From Bog-950 sp044228435 (GTDB taxonomy: Bacteria > Bacteroidota > Bacteroidia > Chitinophagales > LD1), in NCBI GenBank assembly GCA_044228435.1, contig JBGAUW010000012.1, forward strand, positions 1 to 64,000: a DNA stretch of 64,000 nucleotides, in the 5' to 3' direction. The number at the start of each line of letters is the position of its first letter. The stretch's first letter is position 1. A program made the translations under genes and the position numbers. Of the stretch, positions 8,799-16,851 are shown piece by piece. A model generated the notes under the pieces. The model did no database searches and was not told the DNA's origin. It saw only the letters and a program-made list of their open reading frames with translations.

Positions 8799-8818
8799 CA
8801 TCCTTATTTTTTGTGTTT

Positions 8819-9820
8819 ATGGCTGGTTCTTCAATTCCTTATTCCGTTCTTGATTTAGCTACTGTTATACAAGGCAAAACCCCGGCCGATAGTCTAAAAA
8901 ACAGTCTGTTGCTGGCGCAAAGCGCCGAGTCTTTAGGCTACAACCGGTTTTGGCTGGCCGAGCACCATAATATGATTAGTGTGGCCAGCTCTGCCACGGC
9001 GGTGCTGATAGGATATATTGCCGGTGGCACCACAACAATACGTGTAGGCTCTGGTGGTATTATGCTGCCTAACCATGCACCTTTAATAGTAGCCGAGCAG
9101 TTTGGTACATTAGAGAGCTTATACCCCGGCCGCATAGATCTTGGCCTTGGCCGCGCACCCGGCACCGACCAAACAACAGCATTAGCTATACGCGGCGAGA
9201 ACTTTTATAAGCCACATAATTTTGGTGAGGATATACGCACCCTGCAAACGCTGTTTAGCGAAGAGAACGTAGCCGGTAAAGTAAGGGCCATACCCGGCGA
9301 GGGACTTAATGTGCCTATATGGATATTAGGCAGCAGCACCGATAGCGCTTACCTGGCGGCACAAATGGGCCTGCCTTATGCTTTTGCCAGTCACTTTGCC
9401 CCTGCACATTTTATGCAGGCTATTTCTATTTACCGCAATAACTTTAAACCTTCAGCAGTCTTGCAAAAGCCCTATGTAATGGCCTGTGTAAACGTAGTGG
9501 CTGCGGAAACCGATAACGAGGCCGAGTACCTGGCCACCTCGGTTAAACAACTATTTAAAGGCATTATAACCGGTAAAAGGCAGCTGCTGCAAGCACCGGT
9601 AGAGGATTTGTATAGCGTGTTAACCATGCAGGAAGAATACGCGGCACAGCAAATGCTTACCTATTCATTTATTGGTGGTACCGAAAAGCTGAAAAAGCAA
9701 CTAACCGGCTTTTTGCAAGCCACCGGTATTAATGAAATAATGGCTACCAGCCATATCTATAGTCACGAAAAACGTATCAACTCGTATAGTTTGTTTGCGG
9801 AGGTAATGCGGCAGTTGTAA
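8819..9820 (+). CDS. LLM class flavin-dependent oxidoreductase
   Basis: Luciferase-like monooxygenase of 333 residues from the ATG at 8819. Family signatures are the N-terminal YSVLDLATVIQG, GYNRFWLAEHHN, VGSGGIMLPNHAPL, EQFGTLESLYPGRIDLGLGR and LGSSTDSAYLAAQMGLPYAF. This arrangement is typical of the MsnO8-like subgroup. It is expected to use reduced flavin and oxygen on an unknown substrate, in the cytosol. The AraC gene follows 30 bases later but has its own promoter candidate. Confidence 0.88.
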   Translation: MAGSSIPYSVLDLATVIQGKTPADSLKNSLLLAQSAESLGYNRFWLAEHHNMISVASSATAVLIGYIAGGTTTIRVGSGGIMLPNHAPLIVAEQFGTLESLYPGRIDLGLGRAPGTDQTTALAIRGENFYKPHNFGEDIRTLQTLFSEENVAGKVRAIPGEGLNVPIWILGSSTDSAYLAAQMGLPYAFASHFAPAHFMQAISIYRNNFKPSAVLQKPYVMACVNVVAAETDNEAEYLATSVKQLFKGIITGKRQLLQAPVEDLYSVLTMQEEYAAQQMLTYSFIGGTEKLKKQLTGFLQATGINEIMATSHIYSHEKRINSYSLFAEVMRQL

Positions 9821-9846
9821 ATAATTTGGCCAAACAAATAACTTTG
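9815..9846 (+). promoter_or_regulatory. Candidate promoter of the AraC-family gene
   Basis: TTG at 9815-9817, a 21-base spacer and TAACTTTG at 9839-9846, directly before the ATG at 9851. The -33 part overlaps the stop codon of the preceding oxidoreductase gene. Confidence 0.5.
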
Positions 9847-9850
9847 TAGT

Positions 9851-10747
9851 ATGCCAACCATAGCCACACAAACGCAGGTGCCGGTGTATACGCTTGAGCA
9901 ATCAAGCGCTAAAGGCAGTAAGCACTTTGAAATAGCCGAGCACAGGGGCCTTACAGAAAAGCAAAAGAGTTTGTTTTTTGTACCGCACCGCAATGCGTTT
10001 TATAAACTGGTGTTTGTAAGGCAGGGTACCAGCCGCCATTGGGTAGATATGGTGCCCCACAACATAAAGCCAAATACCATTTATTTTTCAACGCCACAGC
10101 AAATAGTATTAAAGGAAGAAGCCACAGGCCCGTTTTCGGGTGCATCGGTCTATTTTACCGAAGACTTTTTAGGTATTGAAGCCACCGGGGTATTAAAGCA
10201 ATTAGCCATTATTCAAAATATACATAATGGCCACGAACTGGTATTGCAGCCAAACGATATCGCCTTTATAGAAGATATTTTGGCAAAGCTGCGGCACGAG
10301 TTTGAAAACAAGATGAACCTGCATAAAAGTATGTTGCTGGCCTATTTGCAGGTATTACTTATTTATATCAGCCGCCTCTATACGGAACAGTATGCGAATA
10401 AGAATGTGCCGGCCGACCGGGAATTGCTTAAAAAGTTTAAAGCTCTGATAGCGGAAAACTTTGTAGTAGCGCATGAAGTAGCCGATTATGCCGGTATGCT
10501 CAATTTATCGGCCGGGCACTTTAGCGAACAGATAAAAGAACAAAGCGGCAAAACTGCCATAGAGCATATACACGATAGGCTATTGTTAGAGGCCAAGCGA
10601 ATGCTGTTTCATACGGAGTATCCGGTAAAAGAAATTGCTTACCGCTTAGGGTTTGAAGAGGCTTCGTACTTCAACCGGTTTTTTAAACGCCTGGCTAATA
10701 CTACGCCGCTTAGCTACCGCCACACTATCCGCAAAATGTACCATTGA
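9851..10747 (+). CDS. AraC family transcriptional regulator
   Basis: Regulator of 298 residues. The N-terminal 180 residues form a cupin-like effector domain (FYKLVFVRQGTSRHWVD..., PNTIYFSTPQQ). The C-terminal 100 residues carry two helix-turn-helices (VADYAGMLNLSAGHFSEQI and VKEIAYRLGFEEASYFNRFFKR), the AraC/XylS signature. It sits between a luciferase-like oxidoreductase and an SDR, both on the same strand, and may control the SDR gene at 10831; that is inference from position only. Confidence 0.9.
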   Translation: MPTIATQTQVPVYTLEQSSAKGSKHFEIAEHRGLTEKQKSLFFVPHRNAFYKLVFVRQGTSRHWVDMVPHNIKPNTIYFSTPQQIVLKEEATGPFSGASVYFTEDFLGIEATGVLKQLAIIQNIHNGHELVLQPNDIAFIEDILAKLRHEFENKMNLHKSMLLAYLQVLLIYISRLYTEQYANKNVPADRELLKKFKALIAENFVVAHEVADYAGMLNLSAGHFSEQIKEQSGKTAIEHIHDRLLLEAKRMLFHTEYPVKEIAYRLGFEEASYFNRFFKRLANTTPLSYRHTIRKMYH

Positions 10748-10763
10748 TACCTGCACAAGTGCA

Positions 10764-10793
10764 ATTTTGCCTTAGCCCCGGTCCCTACTTTTG
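10764..10793 (+). promoter_or_regulatory. Promoter of the SDR gene
   Basis: TTTTG at 10764-10768, a 17-base spacer and TACTTTTG at 10786-10793. This is one of the clearest Bacteroidota-type promoters in the window. The leader before the ATG at 10831 is about 30 bases. Confidence 0.65.
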
Positions 10794-10830
10794 TGCCGTG
10801 CCAATAAGGCAAGCATAAAACAAAAACAAC

Positions 10831-11568
10831 ATGAAAAAAGTATTAATAACCGGTGCTAACCGAAGCATTGGTTTTGAGGCGGCCCGTCAGCTATTGCAAA
10901 AAGGGTATTACGTTTATTTAGGTAGCCGCAGTTTAACGAAGGGCCAGCAGGCAGTAGACAAGTTAAAACAGGAAGGCTTAAGCGAAGTAGAAGCCATACA
11001 AATAGATGTAAGCAATGAGGAGTCGGTAAAGGCTGCCCGTACCGAAATAGGTAATAAGACCGATGTGCTGGATGTGCTGATTAACAACGCAGGTATTAGT
11101 GGGGGCTTTCCGCAACCGACCATTGGCACCGGTATAAATGTGTTTCGCGAAGTATTTGATACCAACTTTTTTGGTATAGTGCTGGTTACCCAGGCATTTA
11201 TGGATTTACTGCAAAAAGCGGCAGAGCCACGGATAGTAAATGTAACCTCGGGCCTTGGCTCGCTTACCCTGCACACCGACCCTACCTGGAAATACTATAA
11301 CATTAAAGGGGCCATATATCCTGCTTCTAAAGCTGCCCTTAACATGCACACAATAGTATTAGCCCATGAGCTGTGCGATACTGCTTTTAAAGTAAACGCA
11401 GTCGACCCCGGCTATACAGCTACCGAATTTAATAACTACAGCGGCCCCGGTTCAGTAGAAGATGCCGCTGCCCGGCTGGTAAAATGCGCCACCCTGCCCG
11501 CCGATGGCCCCACCGGAAAATTTTTTAGCGATGATAATAATCCCGAAACAGGCATAAGCCCGTGGTAA
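10831..11568 (+). CDS. Short-chain dehydrogenase/reductase (SDR)
   Basis: NAD(P)-dependent oxidoreductase of 245 residues with a Rossmann fold. The cofactor motif is TGANRSIG (7-14), NNAG lies at 85-88, and the catalytic residues are Ser140 (VNVTSG), Tyr163 and Lys167 (YPASK). The second glycine of the usual TGxxxGIG is a serine here, which is tolerated in some SDRs. VDPGYTATEFN completes the classical-SDR pattern. Substrate unknown. It has its own promoter directly downstream of an AraC regulator. Confidence 0.9.
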   Translation: MKKVLITGANRSIGFEAARQLLQKGYYVYLGSRSLTKGQQAVDKLKQEGLSEVEAIQIDVSNEESVKAARTEIGNKTDVLDVLINNAGISGGFPQPTIGTGINVFREVFDTNFFGIVLVTQAFMDLLQKAAEPRIVNVTSGLGSLTLHTDPTWKYYNIKGAIYPASKAALNMHTIVLAHELCDTAFKVNAVDPGYTATEFNNYSGPGSVEDAAARLVKCATLPADGPTGKFFSDDNNPETGISPW

Positions 11569-11576
11569 CGAATTGT

Positions 11577-11706
11577 TATCCTGAGCATCGCGATAGCTAT
11601 TGGAATTGCCCAGCGAGGGATCTTGTATTTCATAGGCTAACCAAAAGGCAAGAAGCTTCCTTCGTCAGCATTAACAACAGCCTTGTTCTTCGGGTGTTCC
11701 ACAGGA
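11577..11706. repeat. Degraded TCATCCTGAGC-type intergenic repeat
   Basis: Starts ATCCTGAGC with GAGGGATCTT downstream, and ends with AGAAGCTTCCTTCG and ACAGGATCAC. This is the layout of an imperfect long inverted repeat. A fragment with TCATCCTGAGCTTCG recurs at 12559-12573. It fills the gap between the convergent genes ending at 11568 and 11754. Confidence 0.5.
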
Positions 11707-11753
11707 TCACCCCGGAGCTTTAATCAAAAAGAAATCACAATGGCCTATGGTAT

Positions 11754-12395
11754 TTACTCTATCGTTAATTTTTGTTTGTAAAACTGCTTGCCACTTTGTA
11801 TTTGAGCAATGTAAATGCCAGGGCTTAGGTTGCTTATATCTACCGGTTGTAATTGATTAAGTAGGTTTTCGGTTTTTACTAATGCACCGGCTACATCATA
11901 AATGTGTAACGTACAATTGCTGTTTTCGCTGCCGCGGTTTATGTAGATAGTATTTGTTGCAGGATTAGGGAAAATACTTGCATCTAATGCCGGTATATTA
12001 TTTAAGCCCGTAAGCGACGTGCGTATAAAAAAGTAAGGGTTCCATGTGGCGGTAAGTTCGGGGCACGAAGCACTTTGCTCAACAAAATCAAGCGTATCTG
12101 CCACTATGGTAAAGCTAAAGGTGTCTATATCGTTATTGCATTGCGTGTTATTGGGTGTACTTCTGATTGTTGCCGTATTTCCGTTAATGGCGTACGTAAA
12201 CATTTTTGTGGGTGGCAAAGGTATCGAAGTCATTATCCCGTAAACAGTATCATCCGAAAAGTAGTAATCCATAGCCAGGTAACCGCCGCCGGGGCCACCC
12301 ATATAGCAACCCCATCTTGTATTAGCCAAAGGGTTTTGTTGCGCGAAAGTAGAAGTGGCAAACAGCAATAAAAAGAAAGCAAGCACACGGTTCAT
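11754..12395 (-). CDS. Small T9SS-sorted secreted protein
   Basis: Protein of 213 residues with signal peptide MNRVLAFFLLLFATSTFA|Q. The body of about 110 residues (WGCYMGGPGGGYLAMDYYFSDD..., with paired cysteines) is unrecognised and resembles small lipocalin-like beta domains only loosely. The C-terminus (SIFPNPATNTIYINRG onward, about residue 140) is a T9SS type A sorting domain. Single gene, convergent with the SDR gene. Confidence 0.8.
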   Translation of the reverse strand: MNRVLAFFLLLFATSTFAQQNPLANTRWGCYMGGPGGGYLAMDYYFSDDTVYGIMTSIPLPPTKMFTYAINGNTATIRSTPNNTQCNNDIDTFSFTIVADTLDFVEQSASCPELTATWNPYFFIRTSLTGLNNIPALDASIFPNPATNTIYINRGSENSNCTLHIYDVAGALVKTENLLNQLQPVDISNLSPGIYIAQIQSGKQFYKQKLTIE

Positions 12396-12585
12396 ATAAT
12401 ATTGTTTTTAGTGCTGCAAAGCTGTTGGCTCTTACCATAAATTTTAATGATTGCCGTTACAGTGGCGTCTGACGTAAATCATATATCCATTACCCGGACC
12501 GATGCCAATAGAGAGGCGAATGTATTTGTGATGTTTTGAAGCGGGGCTCCGGATTTTGTCATCCTGAGCTTCGTGCCATTATAAT

Positions 12586-13422
12586 TTAAAACAACGCCAG
12601 CTGTGCTTGTGCCGGTTGCTGTATAATTACCGGTTGTTGCATAGGCCGCGGACCGGCACCGTTAATTTCATAAACGGCAGTCTCTTTATAACGGCCGGCT
12701 ATAACAATATTTACCCCGTTGGCATGTTCGGTAAATAACTGCTCTACCAATGCAGGGTCGTTGTTATCTTTAGATAGGTGGGATAGAAACAAGTGCGTCA
12801 TAAACTCGGGGCTGTGGCTTTTAAAAAGCGCCAGTGCCTCGGCGTTCGATAAGTGGCCCTTGCCACCGCTTATCCGCTTTTTTAAATGGTAAGGGTAACG
12901 GCCTTCGTTCAGCATGCGCACATCGTAGTTGCTTTCTAAAAAGGCGGCATGGCATTGCTTAAAGTAATACGTTACCTGGCTGCAGGCAGTGCCTATATCG
13001 GTTATTACGCCTGTTTTAATGCCGTTGCATTCCACAATAAAGCTGTATGGGTCGGCGGCATCATGCAACTTTTGAAAGGGCGTTACCGCAAGTTCTCCAA
13101 CAAATACGGGTTGCTCTCTATAAAAGCTACGCACCAAACTTTCTTCCAGCCAAAGGTTGCTGTTTCTGAGCGTTGCAGGGGTTATATAAACCGGTATACT
13201 GTATTTTTTTGAGAGAACTGCCACACCGCTAATGTGGTCGCCATGTTCGTGCGAAATAAAAATGGCTTTAACCAGCCGCATATCTAAATTGAGGTTGCGC
13301 ATGCGGCGCTCTGTTTCGCGGCAGCTTATGCCCACATCTACCAGCACCGCCTCGTTGGCATTGCCTGCGTAGTAACAGTTGCCGTTACTACCCGAATTTA
13401 AAGATGCTACAAATAGTGACAC
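12586..13422 (-). CDS. MBL-fold metallo-hydrolase, YycJ/WalJ-like
   Basis: Cytosolic metallo-beta-lactamase fold protein of 278 residues. The metal motif HEHGDH is at 58-63, preceded by LNSGSNGNCYYAG and VDVGISCRETERRM, which are typical of the YycJ/WalJ group. Further ligands are plausible in ESNYD and LSHLSKDNN. WalJ-type proteins are nucleases or exonuclease-like enzymes implicated in mismatch repair in other bacteria; that role here is inference. Single gene. Confidence 0.87.
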   Translation of the reverse strand: MSLFVASLNSGSNGNCYYAGNANEAVLVDVGISCRETERRMRNLNLDMRLVKAIFISHEHGDHISGVAVLSKKYSIPVYITPATLRNSNLWLEESLVRSFYREQPVFVGELAVTPFQKLHDAADPYSFIVECNGIKTGVITDIGTACSQVTYYFKQCHAAFLESNYDVRMLNEGRYPYHLKKRISGGKGHLSNAEALALFKSHSPEFMTHLFLSHLSKDNNDPALVEQLFTEHANGVNIVIAGRYKETAVYEINGAGPRPMQQPVIIQQPAQAQLALF

Positions 13423-13495
13423 ACCGCAAAGAACAGCTTTTTTAGCTAAGCCGCGCTATGCATATTGCACCCTTGCATGTTAATTGTTGGGTGTC

Positions 13496-14401
13496 CTAAT
13501 TCTTCCCTAAAAACTCCACTATCTGCTGCATTACAATTTCAAACTCGGCATCATTGCGGTCCCAGGTGGTATGGCCGGCATTTTTAAAAACATACTCAGT
13601 ATAATTTAACTGTTGGCTGGTGTAGCGTTGTTTGCTGCCTGCAAGCCCCGCCATTTTAAAAGGCGCCCAACCGTTTACCGCGCGCTTATAACCATAAGGC
13701 ACTATGCGGTCGGCCTCGCCGTGTATATGCAGCAGGGCTGGTTGGTCAATACTTATTATAGCAGTATCAAGCACCGCCCCTGCCAGGCTTATAACGCCGC
13801 GGATAGTATGTGGTGGCAAAGCGCCGGTATCAGGCAAAAATTTGCGTACGGCTCTGCATAAGGCTGGTTTGCACTCAGCGGCGCTATCAATAAAAGCCAA
13901 CTGCTCAGCCAGTATAGCGCCGGCTGAAGAGCCACCGATGTATATTCTGTTTTTATCAATGTGAAAGATATTGCCCTTAGCTGCATCGCGCAAAAACCAG
14001 GCAACGCTCGCCCTTCCGTCGGCTACCGATTTTATCATAGCCCGGTAAGCCGAAGGCCTTGCCGCCATTACAGCCAGGCTGGTCAGTCGATACTCTATGC
14101 TCACAGCTACATAGCCACGTTGTGCCAGCCCTTTACAAATAGCAGGTATACGCTCGCTGTGGCGGTTGCCATGCATAAAACTGCCACCGTGCGCCAGTAT
14201 TACCAGGGGCCTTAAGGCCGCAGTATCGCCCACGGGTTGGTATATGTCCATTAGTAATGGTTTGCCATTAATGGTAGTGTAGGCTAGGCTATCTAAGGTA
14301 TACTGCGCAAACACTAAATCTTGATAGCGCTCGGTACCAGCAGCTTTTATGTAGGGCACATACAAGCACAGGGCAAAAACAAACAGCAGCACTTTTTTCA
14401 T
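13496..14401 (-). CDS. Secreted alpha/beta hydrolase (carboxylesterase-like)
   Basis: Esterase/lipase of 301 residues from the ATG at 14401, which opens a signal peptide (MKKVLLFVFALCLYVP...KA). A start 12 bases further up is excluded if the -7 element at 14411-14418 is used. Oxyanion motif HGG (71-73), nucleophile GGSSAGA (Ser159), acid in HGEADRIVPYGY and His in NAGHTTWDR form a complete triad of the carboxylesterase/BD-FAE-like group. Probably periplasmic. Substrate unknown. Confidence 0.85.
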   Translation of the reverse strand: MKKVLLFVFALCLYVPYIKAAGTERYQDLVFAQYTLDSLAYTTINGKPLLMDIYQPVGDTAALRPLVILAHGGSFMHGNRHSERIPAICKGLAQRGYVAVSIEYRLTSLAVMAARPSAYRAMIKSVADGRASVAWFLRDAAKGNIFHIDKNRIYIGGSSAGAILAEQLAFIDSAAECKPALCRAVRKFLPDTGALPPHTIRGVISLAGAVLDTAIISIDQPALLHIHGEADRIVPYGYKRAVNGWAPFKMAGLAGSKQRYTSQQLNYTEYVFKNAGHTTWDRNDAEFEIVMQQIVEFLGKN

Positions 14402-14410
14402 ATAGGGCGG

Positions 14411-14418
14411 CAAATGTA
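14411..14418 (-). promoter_or_regulatory. Candidate -7 element of the secreted hydrolase
   Basis: The minus strand reads TACATTTG, a full TAnnTTTG match just before the start. The leader would be only a few bases, so the ATG at 14401 is preferred and the message may be nearly leaderless. Confidence 0.4.
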
Positions 14419-14482
14419 ATCCTGTTTTATATTTTATCTCTCAATTTGGCTTTCTGCCATAAACCCTCCAAATTTGTATAAT

Positions 14483-16039
14483 ATGAAAAATCTTTTTCTA
14501 TCAGTTTTTACAGTTATAAGCATAGCTGCGCTGGCACAACCAGGTACGCTGGATAGCGACTTCTCAGCAGATGGAAAACTTCTTTTAACCTCCAGCGGGG
14601 TAAGAGATGCCGTACGCGCAGTAGTTATACAGCCCGACCAGAAAATTTTGCTGGCAGGCCAGGATTATTCCTCCAACCTATACAGTATGATTGTTACCCG
14701 CCTGAATACGGATGGAACTAAAGATGCAGCCTTTGGCAGTGGAGGAGATTTTGTGCGCGGCTACGGTAGTGGTAACCATAGCCGGCTATGGGCAATGACC
14801 CTGCAGCCCGATGGCAAAATACTTATTGGTGGGCATTGGCGGGGCAACCTGGTAGGTGTAGTAGGCCGCCTGCTTGCCAACGGAACTGTGGACAGTACTT
14901 TTGGTGTAAACGGATTTGTAAACCACCTTTTTGGTGCAGTGCAAAGCACGGTATATGCAGTGGCTGTACAAAGCGATTCATTAATAGTAACGGCGGGAAG
15001 CAGTACCGATGGTTCTCTTCCCAATGTCGATTTTTCAATAAGGCGTTACAAACTCAATGGCACACCCGATAGTTCGTTTAGTGTAGATGGATTAGTTTCT
15101 ACCGATTTTTTTGGTGGCGAGGATATAGCTTATGCTATGGAAATTACGGCCGATAATAAAATACTGGTTTGTGGCACTGCAAAAGCTGCAGTAGGTACTG
15201 CCACTTTGTTTGCCGCTGCCCGTTATAACTTTGATGGTACGCTGGATGTAGATTTTGGCAACAACGGCAAATTCAGTATTTCATTAAGTACCAGCCAGGA
15301 TGTAGCTTACGATATGGCAATTCAGCCCGATGGTAAAATTGTATTAGCAGGTACAGGTTTTTCACTGGCACGGGTATTGCGCCTTAATGCCGATGGCACA
15401 GTAGATAGCACCTTTAATAATGTAGGGCACACGTCCTTTTCGTGGATTAGGGGTAACAGTAACAACGTAGCACGTGCCGTAAACGTACAGCCGGATGGAA
15501 AAATTATAGTGGCCGGCTACGGCGAAAAAGATACAGCTTACTTTTGCGTGGGCCGCCTGCAAACTAATGGCCGTATGGATAGCACTTTTGGAATTAATGG
15601 AATGAACACAACAACCTTTTTAGATGGTGGGGCACGCGCTTATTGTGCTGCCTTACAAAGCAATGGCCGCCTGGTGGCAGCCGGTTCAACGGTACCACCT
15701 GTGTTTTATTCCGATACGGTAGCTGCAGTGGCGCGCTACTATACAGGTATAAATGTGGGGCTACTCGATTTTGCCTTACCATCTATAAACCCGCAGGTTT
15801 ACCCAAATCCGGTAGGCGATGTATTAAACTTTAAATATAAACTCGCGCAAGATGAAACCGTAAGCATAGCACTATATGATATGCAGGGCAGATTGGTAAA
15901 GCTATTTTTAGAAAACGAAGCTGAACTGGCCGGCGAGCAATACCACTGTTTTGTTTTGCCCCCGCATATTGCACAGGGTAATTATTTGTTAAGTATAAGC
16001 AGTAAAGCCGGAGTAAGAAGCGTGCAAATAAGCAAGTAA
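14483..16039 (+). CDS. Delta-60 repeat T9SS-sorted protein
   Basis: Secreted protein of 518 residues from the ATG at 14483 (MKNLFLSVFTVISIAALA|Q); a TTG nine bases upstream is less likely. It carries about seven delta-60 repeats of about 55-60 residues, each centred on a QPDGKI(L/V)(L/V)AG-type strand followed by a (L/Y)N.(D/N)G..DS(T/S)F strand, probably making a beta-propeller. From VYPNPVGDVLNF (about residue 440) to the end is a T9SS type A sorting domain. Function unknown; surface or extracellular. Confidence 0.87.
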   Translation: MKNLFLSVFTVISIAALAQPGTLDSDFSADGKLLLTSSGVRDAVRAVVIQPDQKILLAGQDYSSNLYSMIVTRLNTDGTKDAAFGSGGDFVRGYGSGNHSRLWAMTLQPDGKILIGGHWRGNLVGVVGRLLANGTVDSTFGVNGFVNHLFGAVQSTVYAVAVQSDSLIVTAGSSTDGSLPNVDFSIRRYKLNGTPDSSFSVDGLVSTDFFGGEDIAYAMEITADNKILVCGTAKAAVGTATLFAAARYNFDGTLDVDFGNNGKFSISLSTSQDVAYDMAIQPDGKIVLAGTGFSLARVLRLNADGTVDSTFNNVGHTSFSWIRGNSNNVARAVNVQPDGKIIVAGYGEKDTAYFCVGRLQTNGRMDSTFGINGMNTTTFLDGGARAYCAALQSNGRLVAAGSTVPPVFYSDTVAAVARYYTGINVGLLDFALPSINPQVYPNPVGDVLNFKYKLAQDETVSIALYDMQGRLVKLFLENEAELAGEQYHCFVLPPHIAQGNYLLSISSKAGVRSVQISK

Positions 16040-16123
16040 AGTTGCTGTTTTAGGTTTGCCCCATTATAAAGTAAATGGCCATTGCGAATTTAAATTGCGC
16101 CTTATTTATATTAAACCTACCTT

Positions 16124-16747
16124 ATGACCGACACCTGGACCGAACGCTGGAACGACCGATATAGCAAAGAAGAGTTTGCTTACGGCGAACAACCGAACAA
16201 TTATTTAAAAGAGCAATTACAGAACTTAACGCCCGGCACTATACTTTTTGCGGCTGAAGGAGAAGGTCGCAATGCCGTATTTGCCGCCAAACTGGGCTGG
16301 GCAGTATCAGCTTTTGATATAAGCACGGAAGGAAAAAACAAAGCCCTGAAGTTAGCTGCCGCAAATAATGTTACCATCGATTACCGGGTTGGTGAACTAC
16401 AGAATCTGAATTTTACACCCGGCCATTTCGATGCTGTGGCCCTTATTTATGCCCACTTTCCGGCCGCTATAAAATCGGATTTACACAAGGCTCTTGACCA
16501 ATTACTGCGGAAAGGAGGGGTGGTTATTTTCGAAGCCTTTAGCAAAAATCACCTTGCTTACCTTGCCAAAAACGAAAGGATAGGTGGCCCAAAAGAGATA
16601 GAAATGCTGTTTTCGGTGGAAGAAATAAAATCAGATTTTGCCAATTACGAGGTGGTGGAACTTGAAGAAAAAGAGATAGAATTGAATGAGGGTGTGTTTC
16701 ACAACGGCTTGGGTTCGGTGATAAGATTTGTTGGAATTAAAAAATAA
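16124..16747 (+). CDS. Class I SAM-dependent methyltransferase
   Basis: Cytosolic methyltransferase of 207 residues. The N-terminus (WTERWNDRYSKEEFAYGEQPNNYL) and the SAM-binding motif I ILFAAEGEGRNAVFAA resemble TehB- and thiopurine-methyltransferase-like enzymes. Motif II lies near SAFDIS and motif III near LRKGGVVIFEAF. The acceptor is unknown. Single gene. Confidence 0.85.
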   Translation: MTDTWTERWNDRYSKEEFAYGEQPNNYLKEQLQNLTPGTILFAAEGEGRNAVFAAKLGWAVSAFDISTEGKNKALKLAAANNVTIDYRVGELQNLNFTPGHFDAVALIYAHFPAAIKSDLHKALDQLLRKGGVVIFEAFSKNHLAYLAKNERIGGPKEIEMLFSVEEIKSDFANYEVVELEEKEIELNEGVFHNGLGSVIRFVGIKK

Positions 16748-16851
16748 ACCTGCCTGAGCGACTTCTAATTATTGCAGAAAACAATCCTTTTAAATTTTGA
16801 TAAAGGCATACTTTTATGTCTATTGTTATTCAAAAATCAAATAACCTATCT

